A DNA stretch of 64,000 nucleotides from Aedes albopictus (lineage: Eukaryota; Arthropoda; Insecta; Diptera; Culicidae). Below the pieces are notes generated by a model, which did no database searches, was not told the DNA's origin, and saw only the letters and a list, made by a program, of their open reading frames with translations. The stretch lies in the NCBI RefSeq assembly GCF_035046485.1, contig NC_085138.1, positions 14,697,329-14,761,328 of the forward strand, written 5' to 3'. The first letter of the stretch is position 1. Each line of letters begins with the position of its first letter. A program made the translations under genes and the position numbers. Shown here in pieces: positions 34,840 through 46,227 of this stretch.

Positions 34840-35094
34840 ATGAAGCATTCGCCTCCACTAGTCTCGGTCATGGGTCAATCGCTTCCAGTCACCCTCAACG
34901 TTTAGAACCCTTAGGTCCACCTCAACTGCAAAAAGCCACCGTGTGCGCGGCCTACCACGAAGCCGACGGCCCCTACCTGGTTCTCTGCTGAATATGGTTT
35001 TAGCTTGTCGTTCCTTCGGCATACGAGCTACGTGCCTAGCCCACCGCAGCCTGCCGTGTTTTATTTGCTTCACTAGGATACTTTTAGGATTCAA
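34840..35094 (-). pseudogene. RTE-like ORF2 C-terminal fragment
   Basis: The minus strand reads HGRLRWARHVARMPKERQAK, then a PGRGRR...GRPRTRW motif and VEVDLRVLNVEGDWKRL. This is the conserved tail of RTE-type and related non-LTR ORF2 proteins. No RT core is next to it, so it is a truncated remnant. Confidence 0.65.
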
Positions 35095-35238
35095 TAGGAT
35101 ACTTTTAGAAAATCTTCAGGAAATTGTCTAAGCAATCACTTGTATTTTCTCCAGAATATTGGATTCTCCAAGAAGTTCCTCCGGAATTCTTGTAGGTTGC
35201 CTTGTACCATGCCGCTTGTTTATCTTTTGGAATTCGAT

Positions 35239-35395
35239 AGGGGGTCCTCCATAAATGACGTATCATGTTTTGGACGATTTTTGACACCCCCTTCCCCCTT
35301 GTAGCCTATTTTCCCATACCTAAAACATGGCTTGTAGCATAATCAGCGGCTCCCCCCTCTCTCTTAAAATGCTACGTCATTTATGGACGGCCCCT
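35239..35395. mobile_element. MITE with CCATAAATGACGT inner ends
   Basis: AGGGGGTCCTCCATAAATGA at the left pairs with TCATTTATGGACGGCCCCT at the right. Inner C-rich runs are symmetric (CACCCCCTTCCCCC). At 157 bp it resembles the MITEs at 3428-3596 and 39589-39756. A diverged interior fragment lies at 49395-49470. Confidence 0.8.
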
Positions 35396-35399
35396 AAGA

Positions 35400-36590
35400 A
35401 TTTATAGTGAAAAGAGGTTCTGCCCCTTACGATTTCTTCAGAAATTTCTTCTCGGATCAACCTCGAGATCTCTTTTTAAATTTCTCCTGAAGTTTCTTTG
35501 AGGATCCCTTCAAATATTCCATCAGGAATTGGAATTTATTAACCATACTTATGCATTATGTTAGGAACAGCTCGCTGACGTTGTGTACCGTTTGGGTCTG
35601 GAATGGCCCTAATGCCCAAGGTGGGTTTAAAAATCATTCTGGGATTTAGCCTAGGTCCTAGTTCACGAATTCATTCAAGAGTTGCTTTGGAGATTCACCA
35701 AGATTTTACTTTTGAAAGATAGGAGTTTCTCCGTTTCTTTAAAATATCCTACGGAAACTTTTCCAAGACTGCTTTCTGAAATCCCTCCAGGATTTTTTTT
35801 TGCTATTTCTCCAAGGATTCTTCCTGGGATCCCTTCAACAGTTTTTTCTTGAATTTCATCAGAAGTTCTATCTTGGATTATTTTAAGATTTTCTTATGAT
35901 ATTTTTTGACTTTGTTTTGGTATTTATGCGCAGTAGAAACATCTACACCTACTAGAACTTTCACAGATTTTCCAATACGATTCTATCTTTCATCTTTGTT
36001 ATTTCCTCATGATTACTAGATGAATCAGCCTTGAGCTGAAAATTTCGTAATTAAAGAAAATATTGCTATAATAATTATCCCCGATTTTTTACTGCGTTTC
36101 CTGGGAATCTCCCAGAAGTTTAGTCTAGTATTCTTCCAGGAAATCTTATCTAAAATCCCCCAGAAGTTTCTTCAGGGATGATATTCTGTATAGAAATCTC
36201 CGGGGAGTTATTCCTGAGGATCCTCCAGAAGTTCCTTGTGGGAATCCTTGAGAAATTCCTTCTAGGAATCCTGTATAAATTCTTTCAAGAAATCGTCTAA
36301 TTGTTCCTCGAGGGATACTTTCAGAATTCATGGGATTTCTGTAGGTTTTTTGGGAATCTTTTGTTTCTTCTTGGAATCCTTTAGGAGTTGCTGAAGAAAT
36401 CCCCAGATCGTTTTCCAAGATCCTAGACTCCTCTTTCTTTGAGAAACTTATTTCTGAAAGATTTAACTCCTAATTCACTTAAAGGAGCTTCTGAATTACT
36501 TCCTGACAATTTTTAAGAAGAAATCCATTAAGGAATCTGGAAGAATACAAGAATCGCTAGTAGAAATTACTGAAGAAAATCAAAATTGCA
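35400..36590. repeat. Degenerate GAATTCC-core repeats
   Basis: Recurring TTCCTCCAGAAGTTCC-like words, weaker towards the ends. An open minus frame at 36146-36418 is repeat-derived. Confidence 0.5.
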
Positions 36591-37540
36591 TTTTTGGAGC
36601 AAACGAAAGATGAAATCTCGGATAAAATTCTATAGTAATCTCCTGTTAGGCTATCAAATATTGCTGTTTCGATCTGTTAAATTTGGACAGGGTATCAAGG
36701 ATGACAAGAGAGATCTCTGGTAGAAGTTTGAGCCCCGTCGGAAAGAAACAGCAACCAGTAGAGAAGAATAGAGCATAATTTCTAGAAAACGTGTACAAAA
36801 TCATGTGAAATTTATTTCACTTAAAAAGTAAAAAAGAATGTAGTGTAAAAATTCAGGCAAGGATAGGCAAAGAAAGTCCTAAACTGTTTAAGTTCTCGAA
36901 AAACACTTGAAGTGGCAGGCCAAGTTCCAGTTGGTACGTAGAGCTGTAAAGAAGAAGAATAATAAGAAGAAGAAGAAGAAGAAGAAAGGAGAAAAAGGAT
37001 CTTCAGAAGTAAGTTCTTGGAGGAATACTCAGATGGACATCCTGGAGCAATCCTTGGAAGGGACATCAAGTGTGCCCTAACACAATAGGCTAATGAAATA
37101 AAAAAATGTTCGATTATCCATGGAGTTTTTTTTTTTGCTATTGCCGGATAATAAAATCTGTCTTTTGATGGTTTTATATGCACATCCCATCTATTATTGA
37201 TCTATCATAATTAGCAACTTTTGTTACACTTGTAAAATGATTGAACCAATAAAATTGTTGATGATTATATTGATATTCACTTGTTACCTCCTGTCACATT
37301 TTCATTAATGAAATTGGCACGGTTTAATTTTTGTATTGGACTATTGGTTTAATTTTTCTCATTTTCAAATAAGAAGTAAAGTTATGCTTGAGAGAAAGCA
37401 TGAATTAACATTATTTATAGCTGATTTTGAAATATGTTGAAAGCTACTGTGGCGTATACGTCTTCTATGTCATCCGGTCGTTGTTTCAAATTCATTCATT
37501 GCATTCATGCATTGTCTCAAGAGTAATGTTAAGCTTTAAA
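36591..37540. other. Spacer with (AAG)n, no gene seen
   Basis: Mostly AT-rich. An AAG/AAT run occupies about 36952-36988. No recognisable gene. Confidence 0.4.
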
Positions 37541-37544
37541 TAAC

Positions 37545-37670
37545 TCGTGTTCGAGGGAACAAATTTGACAAAAATTTTAGTGTTGACAAAAACGGAATGA
37601 AATGTTGACGAAATCGAATAGTGACAAAAACGGATAGTGATAAAAACGGATAGTGACAAAAACGGAACAT
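37545..37670. repeat. Subterminal tandem words GTGACAAAAACGGA
   Basis: GACAAAAACGGAAT, GACGAAATCGAATAGT, GACAAAAACGGATAGT, GATAAAAACGGATAGT and GACAAAAACGGAACAT follow each other at about 16-bp spacing. Two copies of the same word occur near 34533-34562. Confidence 0.75.
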
Positions 37671-37677
37671 ACCTGTA

Positions 37678-38811
37678 CACAGAAAATATTGTATAACTTT
37701 TGATTGCGTTCGTTTGACCATGAATAGTATATTATGTGTAGCTAATACCATAAAATTTTCATTAAAATCGGTTGAGTATTGGCGGAGATATCGTTGAAAC
37801 AAGGGAATCGCCACTTGAGAATCTTGTGCAAACAAACATTTTGGAAAATATCACTTTTTTGTCGTTTCAACTCTGGCGCCAAAAAAACACTGAACCGATT
37901 TCAATGATAATTTTTATGTACGTAAAGTATGTATGTAGAAGTAATTTGTCAAAATTTCATTTAATTTGATCATACCGTTAAAAAGTTATAGCCATATATG
38001 TCGCACTATGTCACAATAAGCAGATGTGGTTTTTGGTATAGTGAAATTCAAACTGCTCTTACTTTGAAAGTACTCAACAAAAATGGCTGAAATTTTCACT
38101 GTAAACAGTTTAACACAACAATTTTACACTGTCAAAGTTTTATAAAAATCGGGATAGTGTTACCAGTTCTACAGTCAAAATAGTGCACGCGGAACTAAAA
38201 ATGGTCAAAAAGTACCTAAAATTTACCTTGAAGCGATTTGAGCTTTGGATATTTACTAGAGAAAGTACTGAACCGATTTCGATCAAATTTTTACCACTTA
38301 GGCCGTTACAAATATTTATTTCACTTTTTGTCCCACCACTCTTGGACTGGTCGAGGGGGGGGGATAAAAATAATAAAGCATTTAATCTGAAAAATATTAA
38401 AAACTCATCGGATTTGTTAATGATATTTAGGGAAGACCCGATATTTTGATAAATATTTTTTTTGTCTGCCCCCTCAAAATGCAAAATCCAGCCAAAAAAT
38501 TTTGAAGGGGGGGGGGGGGACAAAAAGTCAAAATTAAATTTGTATCAGCCTTAGTTGATACTATGTTAAGAATATCGAGTGAAATTTCCAAACGTTTTGA
38601 TGAGGTAACAAAAAAGTTATAGCCTAAGCGATTTTTTGAAATGGGTGCCCAAATTTTCTAAAATCTCATTTTATGATATCGACAATATCTGCGCCAATAC
38701 TCAACCGATTTTAATGAAAATTTTATGGTATTAGCACATAATATACTATTCATGGTCAAAAAATTAGCTATTTTGGCGAACGCAATCAAAAGTTATACAA
38801 TATTTTCTGTG
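37678..38811. mobile_element. Foldback element with TA-type target site
   Basis: CACAGAAAATATTGTATAAC ends are inverted over about 120 bp (through GGTTGAGTATTGGCG). The left flank ends TA and the right flank starts TG. An uninterrupted relative of the target at 34466-34485 shows a single TA there. This suggests a 2-bp TA duplication, as in Tc1/mariner, with one base changed. The 1134-bp interior has G-rich runs and no transposase. Confidence 0.7.
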
Positions 38812-38834
38812 TGCCAATTTCATCGTGGACACCC

Positions 38835-39309
38835 TTTAAGCAGTCTCCAGGAAATCAAACAATATTATTTGATTGTTTCAAACGTTACGACCTCTTTTTG
38901 GGTCTTCTTCAGGGGGTTAATCGGTATTATCGTTCGTTATCAAGTGTCCTACATAAAATAGTGATTGTCTGGTCAATTAGTTGGTACATCAAGGTACCAC
39001 ACACCCACAGTTTTATGGTAGCATCTTCAAAAGTATTCTTGTTAATTTCTGCCAGAGATAGAATCGGAGATATTTTTAAGAACTAATTCCAGAGTTTTTG
39101 GCAGAATTTCATGAATATCTATAGTAATTTCGAAGAATTGTTTGAGTTCTAAGGTTTGGTTTTACTTAGCCATCTCACGATTGATTAAAACTGTAGAAAT
39201 ATGTTTGGTGGAACTATACCTAGAATTTTATGTGGATTTTTGTAATAAATTCCGTTCAGAATTTCTTCAGAAAAATATAATTAGGTTCTTAAGATGTTTT
39301 CCTCCTGAA
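38835..39309. other. Spacer, no gene seen
   Basis: Unique DNA to about 39040, then sparse degenerate repeat words. Confidence 0.35.
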
Positions 39310-39484
39310 CATTGGCGGAGCCAGCTTTTTATTTTTTCCTACTCACTCTCCCAAACACACACACACACACACGAGAAAGAGCAAGATGAAAGAGGAGGCA
39401 AGCTGTCCCCTCTTCTATCTTTCTCCCTCTCATGTATGTTTAGGAGAGTGAGTAAGAAAAAAGAAAATGCTGGCTCCGCTAATG
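39310..39484. mobile_element. hAT-type MITE with 8-bp CTCCTGAA duplication
   Basis: CATTGGCGGAGCCAGC at the left and, inverted, CATTAGCGGAGCCAGC at the right are flanked by CTCCTGAA (39302-39309 and 39485-39492). Inner ACTCACTCTCC words are inverted too. An (AC)n run lies at its centre. It is non-coding. Confidence 0.85.
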
Positions 39485-39588
39485 CTCCTGAATAATGATG
39501 TTATGTGACTTGTGCCGAACTACTATCCATACATTTCTTGAGGAAATTGCAGGAAAAATTGTGGATAGTATTTCATAGTATTTTATTT

Positions 39589-39756
39589 AGGGGCTGTCCA
39601 TAAACCACGTGGTCATGAGGAGGGGGGAGGGGGTTCGGCCAATGAGCATTTTGTATGTACGAATAAAAAATTTTGTATGGACTAATGACCACGCGGGGGG
39701 GGGGGGGGGGGTTTAGAAGTCCCAAAAAATGACCACGTGGTTTATGGACAGCCCCT
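39589..39756. mobile_element. MITE with CCACGTGGTCAT inner ends
   Basis: AGGGGCTGTCCATAAACCAC is inverted at the right end, followed inward by GTGGTCAT and G-rich runs (17-18 G near 39692-39710). The 168-bp element is non-coding. Confidence 0.85.
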
Positions 39757-40263
39757 TATTAGATTTGAAGTTGAATTTTTTTAAGAACTCATCGTCAATT
39801 TCTGCGACCGTCACCATTAGAAATCACTAGAATTTTAACTAAAACAAAACTATTGATTTTCCATTGCTTATTGAAATTTCCAGAAGATGATTCAAAAATC
39901 CTTGGGAGACGTCGCCAAAAACTCCCCTTGCAATTGCGTTTGTTTTTTATGCTCAAGTTCCACAGAAATTCATAGTTATTGATAAGCAACTGCTCCAGAG
40001 ATTTCTCCAAGGATTTCGCTGGAAACTCTCTTCAGAGCTTTCACAAAAACCGACCCCAGCGATTTTTATAGCAGTTCTGTTATGAATTCAGATTAAATGT
40101 ATGAAATCTAATGTCACAAGAACACTTGCGAAAATAGTTTTTACTTCTAATAAATTCTATTTTCAACGTTTTCAAACCATTATTTCAAATTTTGATCCCT
40201 GATTTTTCACCATTCTGTATGAGAAAAAAAATATCCTCCAGAGTAAGAATCTTCTTAACACTC
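39757..40263. other. Spacer, no gene seen
   Basis: AT-rich sequence with no recognisable feature. Confidence 0.35.
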
Positions 40264-41640
40264 CAATCTCAGGCTCCTACATTTGTAAATCCGGTCCTGG
40301 TTGCGCAATTTTGTTGCATGAGTTGGTAGGTCAGAGCATCGTTCCGGAAGCTGTCGATAGCTTACTCACTGTTGAACAACGCAGTGATAATAGCTTTGGT
40401 TTAAGAAACCGCCTGAGACTGTTTCACCAAGTTGGTCGCCCTCTGTAATTGATGAACCGTTGTTTAGTGGCCCCGTTTGTAGCCGAACCGAACATTTAGA
40501 AGTATATTGTCCTTCTCTACGTTCTTAAGAAGTTAGGAGTAAATGATACTGCGAATCAGTATCTGATCGAGGACAGCACGGTCTGTAGCTAGCTGTAAAG
40601 CAATGGTGATCGGTCGTGCGCGAAGTGTCAAATTCCAGAGCGGTGAAATCCCGGAAGGGTTGTTCCACTGTTACCGATTCCCAACCATTAACTGCTGTGA
40701 TGGAAAATTCAATCCGCTGGACAACCTTTGTTCAACAGAATACACTGAACGAAAAATTTGTGATAATTGAGTCCCTGAGGAAGATCCCAAATGTGACCGA
40801 AACGTCGGACAAGGATGAACAGCGGTATTTGAATTTTGTAAAGACTAAAAAGGCCATTTTCAAGCTACATTCCAACTAAGTTGTAGCTAGTTGGACAGGT
40901 TGGGTGCTTGCCTGGCTTCAGAATGAGTACAACTTTGGATAGCTTCCAAACTCAAGGTAACGCAACGGTTCAAGACATTGGCACAGATATAAAGAGCATC
41001 TAGAGTAAAGTTTTTAAGGACGGTTTTGGTAATTCCGTCGAACTCTAGTTCCTTCATGTTACGAGTAAATATAATTTGCGCTTTCAGTTCAGCCAACGTG
41101 ACTCGCCGATGTTCTGGAAAGTCTATGGGGAGCGAAGAGAATCTTCCTATCTGTAGATTGCAGGTTCTTTGGAACTGTTTTCTGATACTGTTTGGACGCG
41201 ATTCCACCTTTTCGATGGTGTCGATCAGATGCTGAAGTGCAACTATTTGTAGTTGTCTCCAGTACTTGGTAGTTGCGCCTACGATGTTGTTGGCGCTTCG
41301 GTGGGCTTCGTGCTTTATTTCGGAGATGGCGACAGGTTCGGAGCAACTATCTACGGCGTTGGTGATGGTAATGTCCAAAGTGGAACCGACTCCATCCGAC
41401 GAGTAAAAGGTGGTATATCTGGTTTGAAGAACAACGTAGTGGTTTCCAAGCACTACACCGTTCTGACGATTTCTATGATTGCTCCAGATGGACTGGGTGG
41501 TGATCGTTCTAGTCGCCAACGAGAATGAACTGTCTCTGCTTCTGGGTTAGTTTCTGGAGCTCGTTCTTCAAACAGCGATAATTTTGATGATTTCTTTGGT
41601 TGTATTCAGGTCGTCGTCGACCGCTTCGATTATGGTCAGT
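40264..41640 (-). pseudogene. Jockey-like ORF2 remnant (EN end, RT N-terminus)
   Basis: On minus, 41519-40887 is open and shows the end of the APE domain (GSTLDITITNA, then a degraded SDH region). A linker ending RKQFQRT follows, then the RT start (RNMKELEFDGITKTVLKNF, and KVVLILKPGKHPT in a neighbouring frame at about 40940-40890). Unrelated-looking DNA fills 40616-40878. Beyond it RFGYKRGH-stop-TVHQLQRATNLVKQS (about 40490-40410) and broken AFDS-region residues follow. Stops, frameshifts and the insert make it non-functional. The order of motifs is that of Jockey-clade ORF2. Confidence 0.65.
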
Positions 41641-41667
41641 CTATAGTCTGACGAAACTGTACAAGCA

Positions 41668-41920
41668 CAGAGAAACAGACGAAACACTCTGACAATTCTC
41701 ATCGTACACCGATTTCGCTGTCTATTTCAATATTTGATAGTTGGCCAACTGCCCACCTGTGGTGCTCACATCGTTTTTGTTCGTGTATGACGGTTGCCCA
41801 CTACCACCACCTAGTTGGTGGTTGACCAAACTCAGTCCTTTTTGCATTTGGCGAACATTTTTCCGTGGCTATGATATGAATCGAAAAAGGTTCGGAGTGT
41901 TACGTCTGTTTGTCTGTGGT
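41668..41920. mobile_element. MITE with CACAGA..AACAGACG ends
   Basis: CACAGAGAAACAGACGAAAC at the left is the imperfect inverse of GTTACGTCTGTTTGTCTGTG at the right. The flanks GTACAAG (41661-41667) and GTACAAA (41921-41927) agree in six of seven bases, suggesting a 7-8 bp duplication. It has the same termini as the MITE at 27942-28137. Confidence 0.65.
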
Positions 41921-42640
41921 ACAAATATTACCGTTAGATTGCGGGAGCTATCGCGCGATCACACTACTGAGCGCTGCCTACAAGATACTCTCTCAAATTT
42001 TATGCCGCCGTCTATCACCGATTGCAAGAGAGTTCGTGGGGCAATATCAGGCTGGATTTATGGGTGAACGCGCTACAACGGACCAGATGTTCGCCATCCG
42101 CCAGGTGTTGCAGAAATGCCGCGAATACAACGTGCTCACACATCACTTGGTCATCGATTTCAAATCGGCGTATGATACAATCGATCGAGAACAGCTATGA
42201 CAGATAATGCACGAATACGGATTCCCAGATAAACTGATACGATTGATCAAGGCGACAATGGATCGAGTAATGTGCGTAGTTCGAGTATCAGGGACACTCT
42301 CGAGTCCTTTCGAATCTCGGAGAGGGTTACGGCAAGATGGTGGTCTTTCGTGCTTGCTGTTCAACATTGCATTAGAAGGTGTAATTAGGAGAGCGTTGAT
42401 AAACACGAGTGCAACGATTTTCACGAAGTCCGTTCAGCTACTTGGTTTAGCCATTAATGAGTCAAAGACAAAGTACATGATGGCAAAGAGTGGATATGCT
42501 CGCCGTTGGACCACTTCAACTGAGATTCTCTGTCGAGATAGCAATCCTTGGTCCAGCGCTGTAGGAAACTATAGTTGCACTTGGGATTCATATGCCATTT
42601 AAGTTGACTCTAATCGGTTGACGGGGAAATCCGCAGTCCC
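41921..42640 (+). pseudogene. RTE-like reverse transcriptase remnant
   Basis: The frame from 41928 to 42197 reads LDCGSYRAITLLSAAYKILS, then an EYQAGF-like VGQYQAGFMGERATTDQMF, then HHLVIDFKSAYDTIDREQL with RT motif A (D...AYD), and stops. From 42207 another frame continues with YGFPDKLIRLIKATM and RRGLRQDGGLSCLLFN. It then jumps to LAINESKTKYM, so the catalytic FADD segment between them is deleted. This order is that of RTE-clade reverse transcriptases. One stop plus an internal deletion show it is dead. The 5' EN and the 3' end are absent. Confidence 0.75.
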
Positions 42641-45600
42641 GGAGTTCGTTCAGGGTAGTAGAGGTTCTGTTACGGGGGCCTTCCATGGGTAGATGTTGTT
42701 TTCCGGCTATCTGGCCTTTACGGCCATCGTGCTCTTCCACGATGAAAACAGGGAATAGACATTAGTGTAATTTCGGTATTCTTCTTCAAAACTATTCCAG
42801 AATACTCACATACAGTCAATCAACAGTTTCAGTAATATTTCAGCAACAATCAATAAAAGCGTACATATCTAAAAACAACTTATTTTAATTGTCGGTGCAT
42901 TTTTATGAAAATGCTAGTGAACAGAGCATGAACATGATCCAGTTATAGCAAACAAATGAGCCCTGCTAAACAAGAATCGGGTGTTTCTATTTTTATTTCT
43001 CGGAAACCTGTTTCCGATTTCCGTCGCAGAATTTTCAATTTCCAACCCACAGTGCACTCCCGAGAAAAAAAATCGAGCCATGTTACGCGGACAAAAACTT
43101 TCCTCTGGCCGGATCCCTTGTCGCGCAGCATAGAGCTACTTTTCCTGCGGAGGACCGAAGATTGCGGAAAGCCATCCATACACAATCTGAGCTCTCCGGT
43201 CGCGCGGTTCTTGAATTCAAGTGCGTGCCAGCCAGCCAGGACAAGGACACGTGGGAAGCGAAACTCGAACTGAAACAAGTGAATCCGTTCGACCCTCTCT
43301 CGTTCAAATAGAGGGAAATGACACAACGCAACGGGTGGTGCGTGCATTATGGATTTCTGCTTGGCTGGAAAAATTCCTCCAGAATCGAACAGAAAGAACT
43401 GTGCTTAAGCCGGAATACCGGGACCAAAGAAGTCTGGACTGTGTCAAAGAAAAAAAGAAAACTGAACCGTTTCATCGTATATCCCATCATTTTTTACCAA
43501 TTAACGTCAAATTCCTCAACTCTTCCCTCGGAAGCCGAACCGAACCGAACGGGAGCAATCATTTCTAAATGATCGCATTCTGACACATTCTTAATCGCTT
43601 CGAGCGTTTTCGATTGCATCCGACGGACACACAGGCGGCGGAGTAATGTTCCGGCTGTGTCTGCTGCTCTCGGCCTGGGCGCTTCCCAGAACGATCGTGA
43701 CGATGATGACTGGGAGATCGGAAATGGTGATTTGATTTTTTTTCTCATTTTTCATCAATGGACTTTTTTATACTTATTAATTTCACATGTGAAGTTTCTG
43801 CTTTCGGAACGTTTTCTGCACAAACCGATATACGGAAGTATCAATTAAAACCACTAATGAACAGATCTTCACCCGCACGACAATGATTGGAATGTGACAG
43901 TGCGATAAAATCAACGATTTTTCTGCAGTTGGTTTTGCTTCTTTTTCAAAAGAGAGCTGCGACATCTGTCGGTAAATACCTGCAGCATCCGAGTGTTCTC
44001 CACTGATACACACCAGGTTTCACTGGCGTACGGCAGATTTTATTCTTGACAGATTTATTTCATTTTTCAGTCAGAATTGATAACACAAAAAAAATCTGAG
44101 TTTCCGTCAGAAAATCAATGAGTTTTCCCCCTTCCTCTGCACCTGCAATATTTCCTCCAGCAATCGAAATGGATAAGAAGACATCAAAGCAAAAAAAAAA
44201 ACCAAGACATATCGAAAAACGAATAAAAGCAGCTTATCTCCCTGGTTGCATTCGGCGCGACACAGAACCAGAACGGGAGTCGACCCCGTCAAAACAAATC
44301 AATTAATTCGTGTCACATTTATATGACGAAAACATGATCGTCAATACATTATGGCGATGGCGCCTCCGTTTGGTTGCGATTTTGCGACCATCACGGAGGG
44401 AGGAGGGTTGCTTCCAGCTTAAATCCTTAACGACCGTTCGCCTATCGCTCCCGGATTGAACGAACCCGGACTCCTGAGAGGAGGGTTCGGTGACAATATT
44501 TTTCCAATAAACGGTTATTCGAAAATAATACGTCGGAAATCGACGTTTGACGTTCCGACAATTATGGAAGGGGTCGCAGACCTAGAACATTTATGTGTAT
44601 TTATTGGTTTTTTTAAGCAGCACGCAGAGTGAGTAGTTGCGAACTGCGAACCATATCGCTTGTGGTGGGGAATCCCTCGTGGTTACCAGGCAGGGGCATC
44701 ACCACCATCTGCTTCTGGACGACAAACTATATGGCGACTGGGGGATTGAAAAAAAAACCATCAGGCGGAATATAATATGAAAGATGATAAATTATCGAAC
44801 TTTTTGCTTTTGCTCCTCGAGAATTTCCTGGGGGCAATTCGCGTTCTCTCTGTCTCCTGAATGTGGCGTCACAGTCTACTACTATCTACCTCTCAGTCCA
44901 CATAGTGTGAATCATAATCCGCACCATCACCATCGAGTGGTTCGTCCTCTCTTGGTAAGGGAGAGTTGGATAAGTTGGGTAGGGAGCTGAGTAGAGTAAC
45001 ACAGTTCGCAAGCAATTTGAATAGGCATTCTGGAAAATATTCCTGGAACGCAACTATTACAACTCACCTTTACGCGACCCTTTTCAATTCAAATGAAATT
45101 TTACTCATGTATGAGTTTATATCTGGAAGTGTTTTACATGTTATTTGTTTTACAATATTCTTCCCCCCATTTTTGAAAAGGGTGTATGAAAAAACCTATA
45201 TTTTTTCTTCAGAAAGGATTTTTAGAAATCCTTACCCTTCTATTTTTTCTATTTTTCTGTCGAAAGCTGCCTTCAGTATCAAAAATCGGGATAATCAAAT
45301 GTTTCCAATTATTTTTCTTGATTTTTTTTACTTTTTTTAATGGGAAAAAGGAAACAACTTTTGTGGTACAAATAGATTTTTGACAAGTTTCAAAGAAAAA
45401 AACTGCATTACTTTCATCCTACATTCAACTCTACTTAATTACAACAAAAAAAAAGAAAAAAAAAATCCGTTGTCAAATGTTATTATAGGCGGACACATAT
45501 CTGAAAAATAATTAATCCTTTTTCGATGAAAACTGTAAAACAGTAAAAACAAAACTCGAGTAAAATGTCACAAGGTCTCATACATTTTTCCTAACTTTTT

Positions 45601-45738
45601 TATTTTTTTTTCTGTTACTCAAGTAAGTATGGTTCGTTGTAGGAAAAAATATATATAAAAAATCATAAAAATGGTTTGCTTTTGCTTGTTTCAGAAATCG
45701 ATGAAAACACAAATTTGAGAAAACATAATGAGTAGTTT
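42641..45738. other. Mostly unique DNA, no gene seen
   Basis: A CpG-richer part (about 42950-44420) has long open stretches on both strands without recognisable domains. A short hairpin (GTCGGAA...TTCCGAC) sits at about 44531-44559. From 45100 on it is AT-rich. Confidence 0.4.
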
Positions 45739-45817
45739 TCGAATGAGTGTAATCAGTTTTGTACCTTTTAATTCCGCCCCAATTGCTTATCTTTTGACAG
45801 ATACGCGTATACGTACA

Positions 45818-45893
45818 CTTGTAGTCTTCCTCAGTGTCAGTCATATCCACTGGTTATATGAGTGCATAACTGATACTGAGGAAGATTACAACA
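45818..45893. repeat. Small hairpin within MITE A
   Basis: TTGTAGTCTTCCTCAGTGTC pairs with the inverted ACTGATACTGAGGAAGATTA about 35 bp away. Confidence 0.65.
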
Positions 45894-45895
45894 AA

Positions 45896-46130
45896 TCGGC
45901 ACCAACATTTCAAAAGGGCGTAACTGCTTTTGTAACCAATGCCTTCTCACAGAGCTGTGGGTCGTATTTCATTCATCTCACGCAATTCACATCCATTAAT
46001 CGAAAGAGGAGGATTTTATCTTTCTATTTGTGCTAGTGGATTGCTCGAGAGGGATGGGATACCCTCCACAGCTTTGTGAGAAGGCATTGGTTGTAAATGC
46101 AGTTACGCCCTTTTGAAATGTTGGGCCGAA
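45896..46130. mobile_element. Foldback MITE, family B (copy 2, nested)
   Basis: TCGGCACCAACATTTCAAAA and GGGCGTAACT at the left are inverted at the right (AGTTACGCCC then TTTTGAAATGTTGG). GCCTTCTCACA is also inverted around the centre. It shares ends with 2190-2430. Confidence 0.8.
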
Positions 46131-46227
46131 ATGCGCATATCTGTCAAAGGATAAGCAATTAAGGCGGAATTAAAAGGTACAAAACTGATTACACTCATTC
46201 GAAGAGAGTATTCTGCTTAGAGGGTTT

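Larger units (their letters stand above)
34465..38834. mobile_element. TIR-bounded composite element (GTCCACGATGAAATTGG ends)
   Basis: GTCCACGATGAAATTGG followed by TACAGGTATGTTCCGTTTT at the left (from about 34466) is inverted at the right, where the outer 17 bp lie at 38814-38830 and the inner part at about 37662-37677, split by the TA foldback at 37678-38811. Words like GTGACAAAAACGGA recur near both ends. The interior (about 34570-37540) holds an RTE remnant, a MITE and degenerate repeats. Whether these are one element's content or the two ends belong to separate copies cannot be settled by eye. Confidence 0.5.
45739..46202. mobile_element. MITE family A, full copy with nested elements
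   Basis: TCGAATGAGTGTAATCAGTT then TTGTACCTTTTAATTCCGCC and GCTTATC.TTTGACAGAT are inverted at the right end (about 46138-46202). Inside are an 80-bp hairpin and a family B MITE. Right of it comes TCTGCTTAGAGGGTTTG, the same tail as at 6275-6290, and then the minisatellite. Confidence 0.85.

Noticed and set aside
42943..43347. 134-codon minus frame
   Set aside because: Overlapping frames on both strands and no domain. A coding exon is not supported.
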